Source: Daedaleopsis sinensis (taxonomy: Eukaryota > Basidiomycota > Agaricomycetes > Polyporales > Polyporaceae). Taken from it: a DNA stretch of 64,000 nucleotides. A model generated the notes under the pieces. The model worked only from the letters and a program-made list of their open reading frames with translations, had not been told where the DNA came from and searched no databases. The position numbers were made by a program, and so were the translations under genes. The stretch spans positions 3,968,001 to 4,032,000 of the forward strand of contig CM066307.1 of the NCBI GenBank assembly GCA_033807695.1, given 5' to 3'. Positions 33,150 to 45,392 of the stretch are shown in pieces (the stretch's first letter is position 1; every line of letters begins with the position of its first letter).

Positions 33150-36100
33150 GACCTTGCGTCTGACACCGCCGAGTCGCTGACTAGTCCCGTCTTGCAACAT
33201 ATAGTACCCGGACCGGGTCTCTGCATGACGGAATGGTGAGGATTAGGGCACAGGTGAGTTGCATTCTCGCATTCCTTCGCTCTTTCGCTCCTCCCCGCCC
33301 TTCCTCCTTTACACCGCCCTTGCACAGACGTTTGGCGTGTGACGGCGGGTGGGTGTATGCGTGCTCCAGGGTTCTCCTCGCCCGTGAAGATGCACGTCCG
33401 CATCTCGTCACTCGTGCGCACCTCCGCTTTCACCCGATGTCGTTGGACCTTGGCTTGATTGAGAGATCTGCTGTCTGACAGCTCTGTTCGTTCGACAGTA
33501 GTTGCCTCGGAGCCTCCTAGGAGCACATACGCATCAACCCCTCGCCGCTCGCGCCGTGCCCAAAGCCGTGCACGCTCGCACAAACTGGAGGACACGTCAT
33601 ACGAATCGCCTGTACGCGAGCCGGACGGCGGGCGGCAGCCAGCACAGATATTCGTGGCGGGTATAACGCAGCACGCCGCACAGTGACAGCTCATCGTCGA
33701 GGACCATGGCTCTCCGGGCATGAGCGAAGGAGCGCGAGTGCAGTTCTCACAGCCAGCACGGCTCAAATGCCTGCGACGCTCGCTCTCCAGGTTCGAGTTC
33801 GAGTTCGAGCTCGAGCTCGACATTCACCGGTGCGAATACATTCGATACTTACATCTCCACATCCAACTCGCACCTTACGCGTCACGGCTCGCACTCGATC
33901 GCAGCGATTCTCCGCTCTCGAAAAGCGGCGAGCTTAGGGTGTAGCAGCCGCGAGCAGGTCGCGCGACCCGGACTGTTCCTCCTGAGCTCTCCTGCACCTC
34001 CGTCCTTGCAGCTCCCCGAGTCCACTCGTGGAGCTTCAAGCTCTCGCGTTCGAGCGTAGCTCAGTATTCGAGAAGCGATGTGTGCCACAAGCAGGTGAGA
34101 TATCGCCCACTCATCTGTACAATCGGCGGACTTACTGTTGAATGCGTTATAGCGCTGTAGAAGGTCTTGTCGTCCGGACGTACGCGCAGTAGCCGTCGGA
34201 CGCACGGTGTATGACGATTTAGCGTCGGCGCCGTTAGCCCTCCCTGTACACTCTCTGACTGCGCGGATCTACTGTCCGATCCCAAAGCGGCCAATATTCC
34301 AAGTGGCGCCACCCTCCTCCTGCTGCTTCGAAGACATCGACGGTCACCTTCAGTCTACTCGTAGCAGCACACCGTCAATCAGGAGGGTTCCCTCGTGCAC
34401 GGTTGAGGGCTTTGTGCATCCTTATCTCGTCTGCGCCACACTACGAGCCCTCGTGCGTTTGCGGGGAGGACTCCGCAGGTCCTGTCGTAGGTGCGTAGTC
34501 CAATACGACACCTGGGATGCGACGACGTCTCACCAGGTCACTCTAGGACCGCTCCAGGCGTGTTCGTGCGCACGCCGTACGTACATCCGAACACGGTATC
34601 CGCCTTCGATGCACACTATTTCGGCGAGCGATAGGGGCCCTGGCGTGCTCGTGCGCCCTGTCCTCTGACGCACGGGTAGCAATCTCTCCCGGCTTGGTCG
34701 ACGACGTTGTTTGCTATGTGCGACGCGGTTGCCAGCAAGTGGAGGACGACGCGTCGGGAGAGTCGAGTGTGGAGAAGGACACGGAAAGGAGCCGTATGCG
34801 GTCGAGAACCGGGAGCAGAGCGCGGCACACGTGGGATCCACCAGATGTGTCTCACTCATCTGCTGCGGCCGAATTTACCCTCCTCCTCCTCCTCCTCCAC
34901 CACGCTGTCAAGGGCCTTGAAGCTCGCGCCCAGCGGTTCAGACTCATGGTCGCGGTGACTGGCCCCCGCAGTCGTCCCTACCGCATCCCTGTCCTCATCG
35001 CCTGCGCCCATACCTCCCAGTCTAAGCCCCCACATCGCACCGTCATTGGCACGAGACCATCACGCTCGGGAAGATGAGGACACGGATACGGGTCTATACT
35101 ACTCGGACGCGGTCATCGAACGCGGCCTGTGCGACGCGCACCGCACAGAGCACGGTCTCTTTCAACTGCCATTCGCGGACAGGGGATCGTCAACGCATGC
35201 GGCGCGAAGAGCGGACGACGTCCGGATCTGCCGCGGTCAACCTGACGTACTTCCGCCTGCTGCTTCCAGCTGGTAGCCTCTCCCGCGTGTACGCGCACGA
35301 GGGCAGACCAAGGCCAGTGCCCGAGATCCGAAGATGTCTTCTCGTGGAACTAGCTACCACATAGCACTGCAGCAAGAAACGTCGTCGGCCGGTCCCATCA
35401 TCCAAGAGCACGTTGACCGCTCCTGTATTCCGGTATGCTGCACAAACTGGGGACACCGTCTCGCTAATCGAACCACACTCCAGTGCAGAAATCAACCTCA
35501 TAATGTACCGGGAGTATCGTCTGCGCTGCACGAAGATGACAAGCGTTCATTCGGCTGATTACCCGGAGCAGACAACGCGAGCCTCCGCAGGACACTGCCT
35601 GCTCGCAGGGCGTGTGAAGGGCCTCGTTCTCAAGGTACGTCCTCTGTCTTCTCGAATGTTCGAGCGGTCAATGTATTGCCGCATGACCAAGTAGCTCGTC
35701 AGCACGGGCAATTGCGTGCCTCACCTCCTGTCTGATACCGCAGTCGGGGCAGCGCACGTTGCGTGGGGCATAGCAGAGGCAGTACCCGAAGACATAGGTG
35801 TTGTCCGTATTGGTCAAATGAGCAGCATAGTAGCTTCCGTTCCTGTCGCCCATTGCGTCTGGCGAGGCTTCCGTGTCACCGGTGCTTTGACCCCGTTCTT
35901 CGCGCTTCTACTCTCATGCGGACCCTCGCAGGGTGTAGCAGCCGTGCGTGCGTGCAGGGCGATGGGCGTGCGTGCCGGGCGATGTGCGTGCTGTGTGAGG
36001 GACGGTCTTCCTTGTGACAGGTGTTCTCAGTCCACCGGTCTACTCACAGCCTCTCGCAGCCTGCATCGCTGCCATGCTGGGCCGTCAACATGCCTCACAA

Positions 36101-36860
36101 GCAAGCGCGATCTCTGAAGCGAGCGGGCTACACGTGACAGCACCTTACATGTACGTGAACGGTCGTTCATACAGAGTTCAGTTCAACGTTCTGACTTTGC
36201 GCGGCTGCAGGAACCCGCTCGCTATGTATGCTGCGGTCCGAGCGACGTCGGCATCTACTAGGACTCGGGGCGAATGACAATCTCCTCGCTCACAAGCTAC
36301 GCGCTTGGCCACCTGTCTGTGGTGCGAGCTCGACGAGACCTCGGCAGTCGACTATCCCTGTGTTCAGCCGTCTAGTAGGTGCGTGTATCGGTTATGCTTA
36401 CCTCCTCGCATCGGAGCACGCGGCGTGTGTGGCTGCGTTCGCGAACGCCAGGACGTGTGGTGTGGTACGTCTGTGATGCGCACAACCTCCGCTTTCGAGG
36501 ACGGATGAGAACAGGAGCGGGACGTGGGTGGGCTCGGAACTGTCATTTCTCGCACGCTGGCTCTCTCATTCCGGCGCGCTAGTCAAGCATCCTTCCTCGG
36601 TCTGGATTCTAGCGGACGAAGGACTGCGCTGCGGTGTGGTCAGCTGATGGACGGGTGACAGTCAGCGGGTCAGCAGGTCAGTCGGTTGTCATCACACTCT
36701 TCGCGTTCTCGAGTCTCGACTCAGCCGACTCAATGCTTCTCTACAGGGATACTACACTTGCCGCATGCCATATTACCGTACCGTCAATGTACAGACAGCT
36801 CTCGTACTTGCAGAGCATGAACACTGTTCAGCTACAATCTAGACCGCTCGCTAGCCTATC
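33150..36860 (+). repeat. Sub-unit A2 of the duplication array
   Basis: Direct duplicate of A1 with the same marker order: 33174 tcgctgactagtc, 33620 ggcgggcggcagccagcacag, 33790 gttcgagttcgagttcgagctc, 34092 CAGGTGAGATATC, 34329 cttcgaagacatcgac, 34377 aatcaggagggttcc, 35090 decayed cysteine exon, 35500 relic of gene X (LRCTKMTSVHSADY). A1 and A2 are tandem, so unit A is longer than units B and D. Confidence 0.65.
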
Positions 36861-37380
36861 TGCGGTGTGCTGGATGACCTGACACTGCGATTGAGGGTAC
36901 ACATGAACGGTGATTGGCAACGGCATGCACTTTGACGCTCCTGTCCTGGCCCATGGGACGGCGGTGCACCGCTCTGAAGAAGCACATCCTGTTCCAATGA
37001 CAGCTACTGAGGTCCTCTGTACCCGGTTCCCGCCAGTGCTGTAGCGCCATCGGTCGCACGCGGCGTGCGAGGGAGATAAGGGAGAATGAAGGCAGTGTGC
37101 TGACGGGCAGTCCTGATACTGTCGCCCCGTCACCGCATGGTGGTTCGAAGAAGGCATGCATATGTAGCACACTAGGGCATGGGTTGTCAGGTGCGATACG
37201 AGGCATGGAAGGGGCCGTGCAGGCTCATGGATACGTGAGGTATTTAAGCCGTGCCCGTTGGGCTGCGTCCGTCCCAGCAGTGTCTCATCCGGTTTCCCTG
37301 GTACGTCTGTCCGAACGACGATCTCCCCGAGACGAGTCCAATGAAGTTCGCGTCTTCTACAGCGAGGTGTCACGTCCACG

Positions 37381-38776
37381 ATGGCCGAGTCAACCTCCCT
37401 GGTCGAACATGCTCTGTCCGGTCCATCCGATGCGAGTTGGAAGGTGAGCGACAATGATTCATGGAAGTGTTTTGGGACTATCTGAAATTGTGTGTGCAGC
37501 AGCGTCGAACTATTCCCCCGGAAGTGACCGACCGGATCATCGCATGTGTAGGGATTGTCCTATATGGTTCCGACCGTCGCGGCACATTACTCGCCTGTGC
37601 ACTTGTGTGCTCGAACTGGCTGCCAGCTAGCAGGCGACAACTCTTCCGAAGAGTGAGATTTAGCCGAGAGAATGCGTCACTGGAACGTTTCCTTCAGATG
37701 GACCTCTATTCCCAATTCATGCGAGACCACCTATCCTATATATCTGATATCTATTTTGACACATCGGAGCGGGTGCAATCCTACATACATCGCCTTGTCG
37801 GCCACATCCCAAGTCTAGAGACGCTCCACTTCGACGACCACAGGTGGAATGACACGCCGACAGTGCACCCCAGCACCTTCACGATGTTCTCAGGCTTTCC
37901 CATGCTCCACACCCTCGTTCTCGTAGCATGCAATTTCCCGTCCTTCAGTGCGCTCTGTCACATGCTCTCAGCTGTGTCTCAGCTAGCCAAATTGACCCTG
38001 GTGGACGTGGGTTGGCTGCCGCGAAAGCGCCTCAATCTACCGTACAGAGCCGTTACTCGGCGCCGACCTGCACTTGCTTCGCTCGACGTTGACTTGCTGC
38101 CTGAACAACTGGCCGAACTTCTTCAATGGCTGTGTACTACATCAACTATCCACTCAATCAAGTGCATCAACCTTGGTCTTGTGTTAAATGGGGGGGACAA
38201 CCACGACAATTTCCTGCGTATGTCTGCACCATCCGTCAGGGAACTACGCTGCTGGGCTCGAGGTACGACTAGACCGTCACATCTGTCCGATTTCGAATGG
38301 CTAAATTACAGGAATATGACTCATTTCCCTGCTTGACAGACATCGAAGTTCTTGCCCAACATATCTCTCGCATGATCAGTCTGGAGAAGCTCACCATGTA
38401 TACCGGGCGTCCGGAATTTTGGACTTTGTGCAGGGATCTGTCACACACTCTGCAACATTTCGCTGGGCAACATTTTCGGGAGATACAGCTGGAGTTCATC
38501 GATGATGACAACCTCGACAGTTGGACCAGGGAGCTGTCCAGCCTAGGTGGAGGGATTGCATCAGACGACGAAGACGAGGGGCATCCTGGCGCCGGTTTCA
38601 AGTCTCTCGAGCAGATCCTGACACAGGGGAATATGGAAAGGATCGCGGTCGTGTTCGACCTGGAATACTATGTAGCAAGAGAACAGAGAGACCGCTTTCG
38701 ACTCGCGCTGCAAAGCAAGCTTCCCGAGCTATACAAGCATTGCGTTTTTGAGTATAAGTATAAGAGGTCATGGTGA
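37381..38776 (+). pseudogene. F-box/LRR-like protein B, frameshifted
   Basis: Exon 1 37381-37443 (MAESTSLVEHALSGPSDASW, then K), 56-nt intron to 37499, exon 2 from 37500. The F-box reads RTIPPEVTDRIIACVG and LLACALVCSNWLPASRR, and the LRR-like part is well preserved. At 38324-38330 one T/C of the run after the CAT codon is missing relative to copies A, C and D, so the frame stops at TGA 38334-38336 after 299 aa. The remaining 145 codons continue in the next frame to 38776, with LPELYKHCVFEYKYK at the end. A truncated product with F-box and most LRRs is still possible. A TGA inside the intron confirms that the intron must be removed. Confidence 0.8.
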
Positions 38777-39234
38777 TGATTAGAGCAGGTATGTCCCCAT
38801 CCGCCGCATGTATGTTGTGCCTAAGACTAATTGTGGTAAAATCGCAGCATCATCGAGGACTCGATCGGCGAGTACTAGTGACAATCGGTACATCGCACGT
38901 ACGTGCACTTTGCTACCTCATCCTGGCTGTCAGACTGAAATATTTGCTGTATACATGCTGTATCGGCATTCTAGTCGAGTCGTTCTGTCGCAGGCCCGGG
39001 AGCCGCGACCTGGAAACCGGAGGCGTGGCATGAATCGGCGGCGATGCGAGATGAGAGAATCGGACTGCGGTTTCGGAGATTGGTATTGACCGCGAAGTCA
39101 CTGTATGTACTTGCACCTCTTGTCATTCTACAGGTTATGAATGAGCCGGACCTCATGCACATGCCTCATATCCTAGCTATTGCTGTTCTTCAGGCTCCTC
39201 CGAGTCCAAACGGCCGGGGAACGCTCCGCTCGTC

Positions 39235-39975
39235 CGAGTGCGCCTACGGTAGGCGCGGTAAAGTCGTGTTCCCGTCGAGATTCGACGGCCGCCCTCCGTC
39301 CACCTCTCGACTGTCCTTACTTGATCTTATAGATCTACCACTTGCTTTCCACACGCTTCACTTGTCTTCTGGCTATCTGAACCCCTTTGGCTCACGTTCC
39401 TCTGGCTCTCTGCGATTGCGTCAACTATCTCTCGAGTCGCAGTTGTCTCTCACCGAAGCTCTGCAAACTACGATGCGAGAGCCTAAGACCCTGCTGGTCT
39501 CCGACGTGAAAATCGAGCATTCATACGTCCACAGGTCAGCCCCGTGTAGGATGCCCTTCGGGACAAAGTCGTACATGTCAGGGACACCCGTCCGCACACC
39601 TCTTCCCTCGTGCAGATACCTGCGCTCCTCACTACAACGCCTCATCGACCGACGTATGGACTGCCGTCAATCTGACTACTCATCTGACAGTGTCGCATAC
39701 GGAGCCCCTCGGACTTCACGCATAGGCATACGCATACGCACACGCATGTGGACACCTCGCTGTTCGCGCCGTGCCCGTAAGCGTGCACACTCGCTCGCGA
39801 AGCCAGCGGATCACGTACCTGACTCCGGATATCGAGCACGCACGCGCTGCATAGACTTCTCTGGAACGAGCGAGTGCAGTGCCCATGTCAGGACGATGCG
39901 CACGCCCGCCAGGTGTGTGAACGCTTGTGAGGTTCGAGTTCCAGCTCGAGCTCGATTTAGATGCACGGCGCTGAT
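39235..39975 (+). repeat. Unit B blocks fused by deletion
   Basis: The SLRLR block breaks off after tcgggacaaagtcgtacatgtc and continues directly with cacacctcttccctcgtgcag. This skips the ~500 bp present in units A (26190-26700), C and D. The 321-codon frame over it (39044-40009) is an accident of the fusion and is not conserved in A, C or D. Confidence 0.55.
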
Positions 39976-40965
39976 TGCAGCCCTATATAGCTCGCATGGA
40001 CGTATATGACTCGCACCCTACGTGTCACGGCTCGCACTCGACGCACGATTACGATCGAGCGACCTCGGTGGCGAGCGGTCCGGGCCTGCAACTGGTGCTG
40101 CTCGTTCTGAGCCGTCCTGTATCTCCTTACTCGAATCGATCCTCTTGTGGCGCGTCCATGAGCAATGGACGTGCGTAGACGACAGGTGAGATATATCCTA
40201 CCCGACTGTACAGCAGGCGGACTTACAGGCTGGAGCATGTGTCGTAGCTTTATGCAGGGTGTTGTCGCTCGGACGTATGTCGTGCGCGGTTCGAAGGTCT
40301 TGCGCCCTGATCTCGGACGCACCACACTATGTGCGCACTGGCAGGGAGGCCTTCGCAACTCCTGTCATGGGTGCATACTCCGTACGGGGATACGGACCTC
40401 GAGACGCAATGCGGCGTGCGCCAAGGATCGACGGGCCTTCAACCAAGCATGTGAGATATCTCTCACTCATCCGTGTTTTCGCACCACACAGGAGACAGCG
40501 GACTTGCTGTGGTATGCGTCATAAGGCTGTCGAGGGACTCGTCGCCGGGACACTGCGAACTCAGTATCTGCACGAGGTTCGAGCATCGTCAGTCCTCGCG
40601 CGCGCATTTTCCGAATGCGCGGGATACAGGTTTAGTCGCAAAGCGGGGGTGCGTGCGGCCTCCTTCGAAGACATCGGCGCCGGTCGTCGGTAGCAGCTTC
40701 TGGCACTCCGCGTCCCACTTCAAGCCCTCCGACCTGGAGGGAGGACTTCACATGAGATGTCATATGTGCGTACTCCAATACCGAACTCGGAGTAGGATGC
40801 GGAATGCGGAATGCGGGCTGCGGGGTCAGTGCGGTGTACAGAACATATACAGCGAGCTGATACGAGGTCTCACCAGGGTTACTTTAAGACGTGCTCGCGC
40901 GCATGATCTACACACGACTGCCCATGTGCTGACTGTGCATCGACTGGTCGGCTGCCGCCTATAGT

Positions 40966-41545
40966 CATGAATACGAGGTTGAACGTTCGTAGGGGAGACG
41001 TCTGGCGAGCAGAGGACGACGGATGCGTCGAGCCTGGGACGACGGCGAGGTTTGAGGCGTGCGGCCCCTATGACTCTGCGAGAGAGAGAGAGACAATGAG
41101 CGGAGAGTGTCGTTGACAGAAGACAGGAAGACACATACCTCGTCGCGCGTACTAGCTCGCGAGTTAGAGTCGCCGCAATCGCACCGCTCGCGCTCGTCGC
41201 GCCCATGACAACGACCGACCAGCCGTCCTTGGGGAGTCTTTCCATATCGACGCATACCTCATCGCCGGATCCAGCTGGACATGGCCGACTCGACGATCGC
41301 TGCGGCCTTTTCGGGGCTCACGCCGTCGAGGATGTCGAATACGTAGTCCTTCGACACGTTGACGACCTGCGCGAAGGAGCCTGATGCGGACCTGAGGGCG
41401 ATGAGGTCGACGGGCGTGCCGGCTGAGGGTGTGGTGTGCCGACGCCGTCGACGTCAACGACATGCGGGTGCGGTCCTGAGGTTAACTAGTGCTTCAAGCT
41501 CCCGGCGGTGAGGGTGCGGATGTGGACCAGGCCGGACTGAGGCGA
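40966..41545 (-). pseudogene. Broken MDR oxidoreductase, unit B
   Basis: Minus-strand pieces: SGLVHIRTLTA, SFAQVVNVSKDYVFDILDGV, PEKAAAIVESAMSSW, GWSVVVMGATSASG, a GTATGT donor after AATLTRELVRATR, and VIGAARLK after a CTCGCAG acceptor. Frames change between the first and second piece and after MSSW, so a full enzyme cannot be made. Same place and strand as the relics of units A, C and D. Confidence 0.6.
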
Positions 41546-43239
41546 GTTCTAGAGTGAGAGAATAGAAGTCTATGCGGCAGATGCAGGGGCTTAGCCCGGG
41601 TGGCCGCTTGCACGATGTGGATGGCCGAATAGGCCACCTCCCTGAAATCTGGACGAGATGATGGCGGCGATGTGTAGTAGTTGTCACACAACCAAATGAT
41701 AACCACGGATCGTACGAGCGCCTGGAATAGACGCCTAGAGTTTGACGCGTGGACGGGCGCCTTGGCCTCCGCGACGTTTCTGACTTGGTCGCATGCTGCA
41801 AGCACCTGCCTTGGCTCTCTTTCGGCTCGTGCTCTGGCTGCCTGCACTCGGTCGTCTCGCACTCCTAGGCTCTCTGCGGTCGCGTCACCTGTCTCTCGAG
41901 TCGCCTCCGCACTAGTACTCAGGCTGCAACGTGACACCCTGATCGCTCATCGTCTTGCTGTCCTCCGACCGTCAAGGCGACTTCAGGAAGCTACTCGGAC
42001 GTGCATCCTCCACGATAGCAATACGACTGGCTCCTTGTCGGACGTCCCTTGGGCTGAAGGCGTACACCCCGACCTGCCGCCCCCTGTTGCATCTGCTCTC
42101 AATGCCCTGCGATGAACACAACCTCTGACTCTAAGTCGAGTCGATCTCCTCGAGGCCGTGCGAGAACAGTGAGAGCGCTGAGCCATAAGAGGGATGGTTT
42201 GGGTGCTGGCAGGGCGAGGACCACAGGTAAGCACGCCCATCTCCGAGTCTGCCCGCCCCTCCATGTCCTGGTATTGTTCAACCTCGCAAGAGCTGGTGAG
42301 CTTCAATCCATGTCTCCTACTCCCGAGCTCTATGCCCCCAGTCGCTGACGACTCTCGTCTTGCGACATATAGTGCTCGTCCCGGGTCTCGATAGGGCATA
42401 CTTGTACTGAATAGGGCCCAGGTGAGTTGTATTCACGCATCCGTTCGTTCTTCCCCGCTCCCCGCGCCCGCCTCCTTTGCACCGGTCCTCGCACGGCCGT
42501 TTGGCGTGTGACCGGGGGTGGGTGCATACGTGCTCCAGGGTTCTCCTTTCCCGCGAGGATGCACGTCCGCATCTTCTCACTCGTGCGGACCTCCGCGCTC
42601 ACCCGACGTCGTTGTACCTTGGCCTGATCGAGAGATATACTGCCTGCCAGTAATCTGACACTTCGTTCTGCTGTAGCCGCACCCAGGAGCCCACATATAC
42701 GTATGCACAAGCACACACATAGACACGTCCCCGCTCGCGTTGTGCCCGCAGTCGTGCACACTTGGAGAGATAGCAGGATTCGTCATCTGAATCATTAGCA
42801 GCCGCGTACAGCAGCCCACACATACGCACAAGCCCAAGTACGCACATTAACACATCCCCGCTCGTGCCGTGCCCGCAACCGCGCACACCACGCGAACTTG
42901 GAGAGACAGCAGACACGTCATCCAAATATGTACGTGAGCCTAGCCCCTCCCGGGCATGCCAAAAGTCGGACAGCGGCCGACGGACTGTGCAGACATCCGT
43001 GGTGAGTCCCGAGCGGGGAACGTCGCCTTCCGGGAACAAGGCAAGAGCGCGAGCGCAGTGCTCACGACTAGGACGACTCGGACGTCCGCCGCGTGTGCGG
43101 ACGCTTGGGCTTACCTACGTGCGAGTTCGAGCTACGCTCATAGGTACGAACGAAGACTGCTTCCCCATGGCCGACACTGACGTGTCCATCTCGCACAGAC
43201 TGACGCGTCATGACTCGCATCTCCCCTTATCGGTCAATT

Positions 43240-44270
43240 GAGTGACTACAGAAGAGGCCGCAGGAGAGCGGTCGCGTGCTAGCCGTCAATGGCTCTCAGC
43301 CCTCCTGCAATTTGATTCTCGACTCGGATACGGTTGCTGGAGAGCCTCTGCGCTCTCGCGCTCGACGAATCCTCTCGAGAGACGTGGGTCGAGATATCTC
43401 CGACGAGGAAGGTGAGAACTTTCTCGAGTCTGTGTTCTCGCACAGTGCAGAAGACGATGAACTTACCGGGAGCGTGTACTACAGGGCTGTGTAGTATGTA
43501 CATAGGTCATCGTTGCCTCGGTCTATGCGCAGCGACCGTTAGTCGCACGATCCATGACAGGCTGAATCTTTCAAGCGATCTGCCTCGTCTTTGTATGTCC
43601 GAACCACTCGCCGCCACTGATCGTCGATCCTACGGGGTCAGCGACCGTCGAGGATGAGGGATCGCAGACTCGGAAGGTGGGGGTTCATCGATTCATCGCC
43701 GTGCAAAGTGCGAGGTCGATCGGCGCTTTAGGGGAGTGCGTGTACGCCACGCTGCATGGGTAGCGGGTGTTGCACGAGTCAGGTCTCTGGCGTGGTCTCT
43801 GTACTAGGTGCGTACTCCATCTTGGAAATCGATGTGATAGATGTGCGGCTCAGTGCAGTAGACAGAAGGCATCGAACGTGGCGAGTCAAGCTCTCCACAA
43901 TACTCCCACTCCCGGACGGTCGCGAATGTGCTCGTGCATACAGCTCGGTATCGACACGCCAACCCAATGCCCTTCATAGCCCCGTCACCAGTCGCAATCT
44001 ACATATCATGCACGTCGCAGACCTCCGTGTGCGACATTGACGACTCAGAAGAGCGAGAGCAAGGGGAGGTGGTCCTCGTTCACTATGTTCAATGCCGACG
44101 TGCTTTTCCTAGCCCGTGCAGTTGGTCCCAGAGAGGCCGCGGTGAGCGACCGAGGGGTCCCCGCTTGCTGCTGGTACTTAATACTGGTGCGTGCTCGCGC
44201 AACTACGTACGCGGAACCAGGAGCGGTCCGGATCGCAGATATCAGCAAGGCGAGAACGTCGCGTCGGGAG
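43240..44270. other. Unit B, divergent repeat material
   Basis: Only short frames. Some open stretches with donor-like sites (GAGGAAGGTGAGAAC at 43408) resemble pieces of other modules, but no gene was assembled. Confidence 0.35.
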
Positions 44271-45294
44271 AGTAGGTAGTTGAGACGGACGCGAACCGAG
44301 CTTGCAGCGGCGGATACTAGCCCCTCATTATCATCCCCGGCCCTACACGTCCCTACCGCATCGAACGAAGAGCTTGCACCTTCAGCTCCTGGTCAGCATA
44401 TCGCACCTTGTACTGTTACCACACTGACCACCATGCACACAGCCTAGAGACACGGACATGAATTCACGTCTGCTTTACTCAGACGTGGTCTGAGGACAGT
44501 ATATCGTCTTGACCGCCACTGCCGTACATGGATGTCCCGGGATCATCGACGCATGCGGCGTGAAGCATCGAACAGCAGACGACCCCCGCCGCAACCAACG
44601 CTGGCTCATGCTTCCCGCTTTCAGCATGGTAACCTCTACCGGGGCCGGTGGTACCATACCGTACGGTCGCTGTGCGCACTCAGCGCTGCGGCCCGCTGCT
44701 CTTCGGCTCTCTAGTGACGCATTCTGCTACGCAGTCACCCCGGGACAACCTACTGTGAAGGCCTTGGGCCGGCTACTGTCTCTATGGGACTTCGAATGCG
44801 TAAGTTCCAACAGTACAGAAGGCTATTCTCGATGCTGAGCGCTGAGCGTTATGTGGCATGCAGGTATCCTCCGCTCCGTAACGCGCGACGTGCCAGCGAC
44901 ACACATGCGTTTGGGCCGTGCCTGTCTGACTTGTTACGGACGCTGCAGGTGTCTAGACTCTGGATATCTCCCGTCCGGAAGCACCGCAAGACCACAAAGC
45001 GGGGAAGTGTAGTGCGAATGCGGTGTACTTGTTCTAAAGATGGGCGAAATGCGAGTGGCCTGTATCTTCCAAGTTCCTAGTTTATTAATAGGTACGCATC
45101 AAGGATTCTTGTGCTCGATGGCGGCCGCTGTATCGCTGTATGCACCGGTATGCAGGAGAATAATTTGAATCATGCGGCGACTCTAGGTGCATACTGGTTC
45201 CACCATATTAAGAGGCAGTGCTCACTGTTGGGTACTTGAGTGCGTGGCGATGTACAGTATAGCCCTGTCATCGCATGGTGGGTTGATGTGGCAG

Positions 45295-45300
45295 TATATA
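45295..45300 (+). promoter_or_regulatory. TATA box of F-box gene C
   Basis: TATATA, followed by gggcttctcc, 93 bp before the chosen start codon. The equivalent in unit D is TATATATA at 56524-56531. The promoter is unrelated to that of F-box genes A and B. Confidence 0.5.
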
Positions 45301-45392
45301 GGGCTTCTCCGCCTACATATTACTACATGCTGTGCCTTCTCTGGCACGAGTTCGAAAATAGCTCTAATGTTTCCGAGTATGACGTGAGCAGC

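Larger units (their letters stand above)
29190..33150 (+). repeat. Sub-unit A1 of the duplication array
   Basis: Starts at the shared string tcgctgactagtc.cgtcttgcaacat (29221; repeated at 33174, 63871 and, diverged, 42340). The order of markers repeats in A2: ggcgggcggcag..cacagatattcgtgg, gttcgagttcgagctcgagctc, CAGGTGAGATGTC (30578), cttcgaagacatcgac (30799), aatcaggagggttcc (30851) and the unidentified-gene exons at 31490-32670. The whole stretch is GC-rich and holds no intact recognised gene. Confidence 0.65.
23541..36995 (+). repeat. F-box segmental-duplication unit A
   Basis: First of four units of the array. It starts where similarity to unit B begins (cagctaccgagatccctgta here, ca-gctactgaggtcctctgta at 37003) and contains a promoter, an F-box gene and 11.6 kb of nested repeats. 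Block order after the gene: a tail around 25470-25760, an SLRLR-type block 25800-26250, blocks at 26250-27960, a broken antisense MDR gene 27960-28520, and then two tandem sub-units starting near 29190 and 33150. Edges are approximate. Confidence 0.75.
36996..45170 (+). repeat. F-box segmental-duplication unit B
   Basis: Second unit: F-box gene with frameshift, tail, truncated SLRLR block (39235-39590), a direct jump to the block shared with unit A (39680-40210), antisense MDR relic (40966-41545) and further modules to about 44270. Its last ~900 bp (44270-45170) resemble the end of unit C (55400-56420). Confidence 0.7.

Noticed and set aside
39044..40009. 321-codon open frame in unit B
   Set aside because: It spans the junction between two repeat blocks and is not open in units A, C or D, so it is an accidental fusion.
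40996..41250. GAGAGAGAGAGACA run as a functional element
   Set aside because: It is part of the polypyrimidine tract before the MDR relic acceptor (CTCTCTCGCAG on the minus strand), repeated in unit C.
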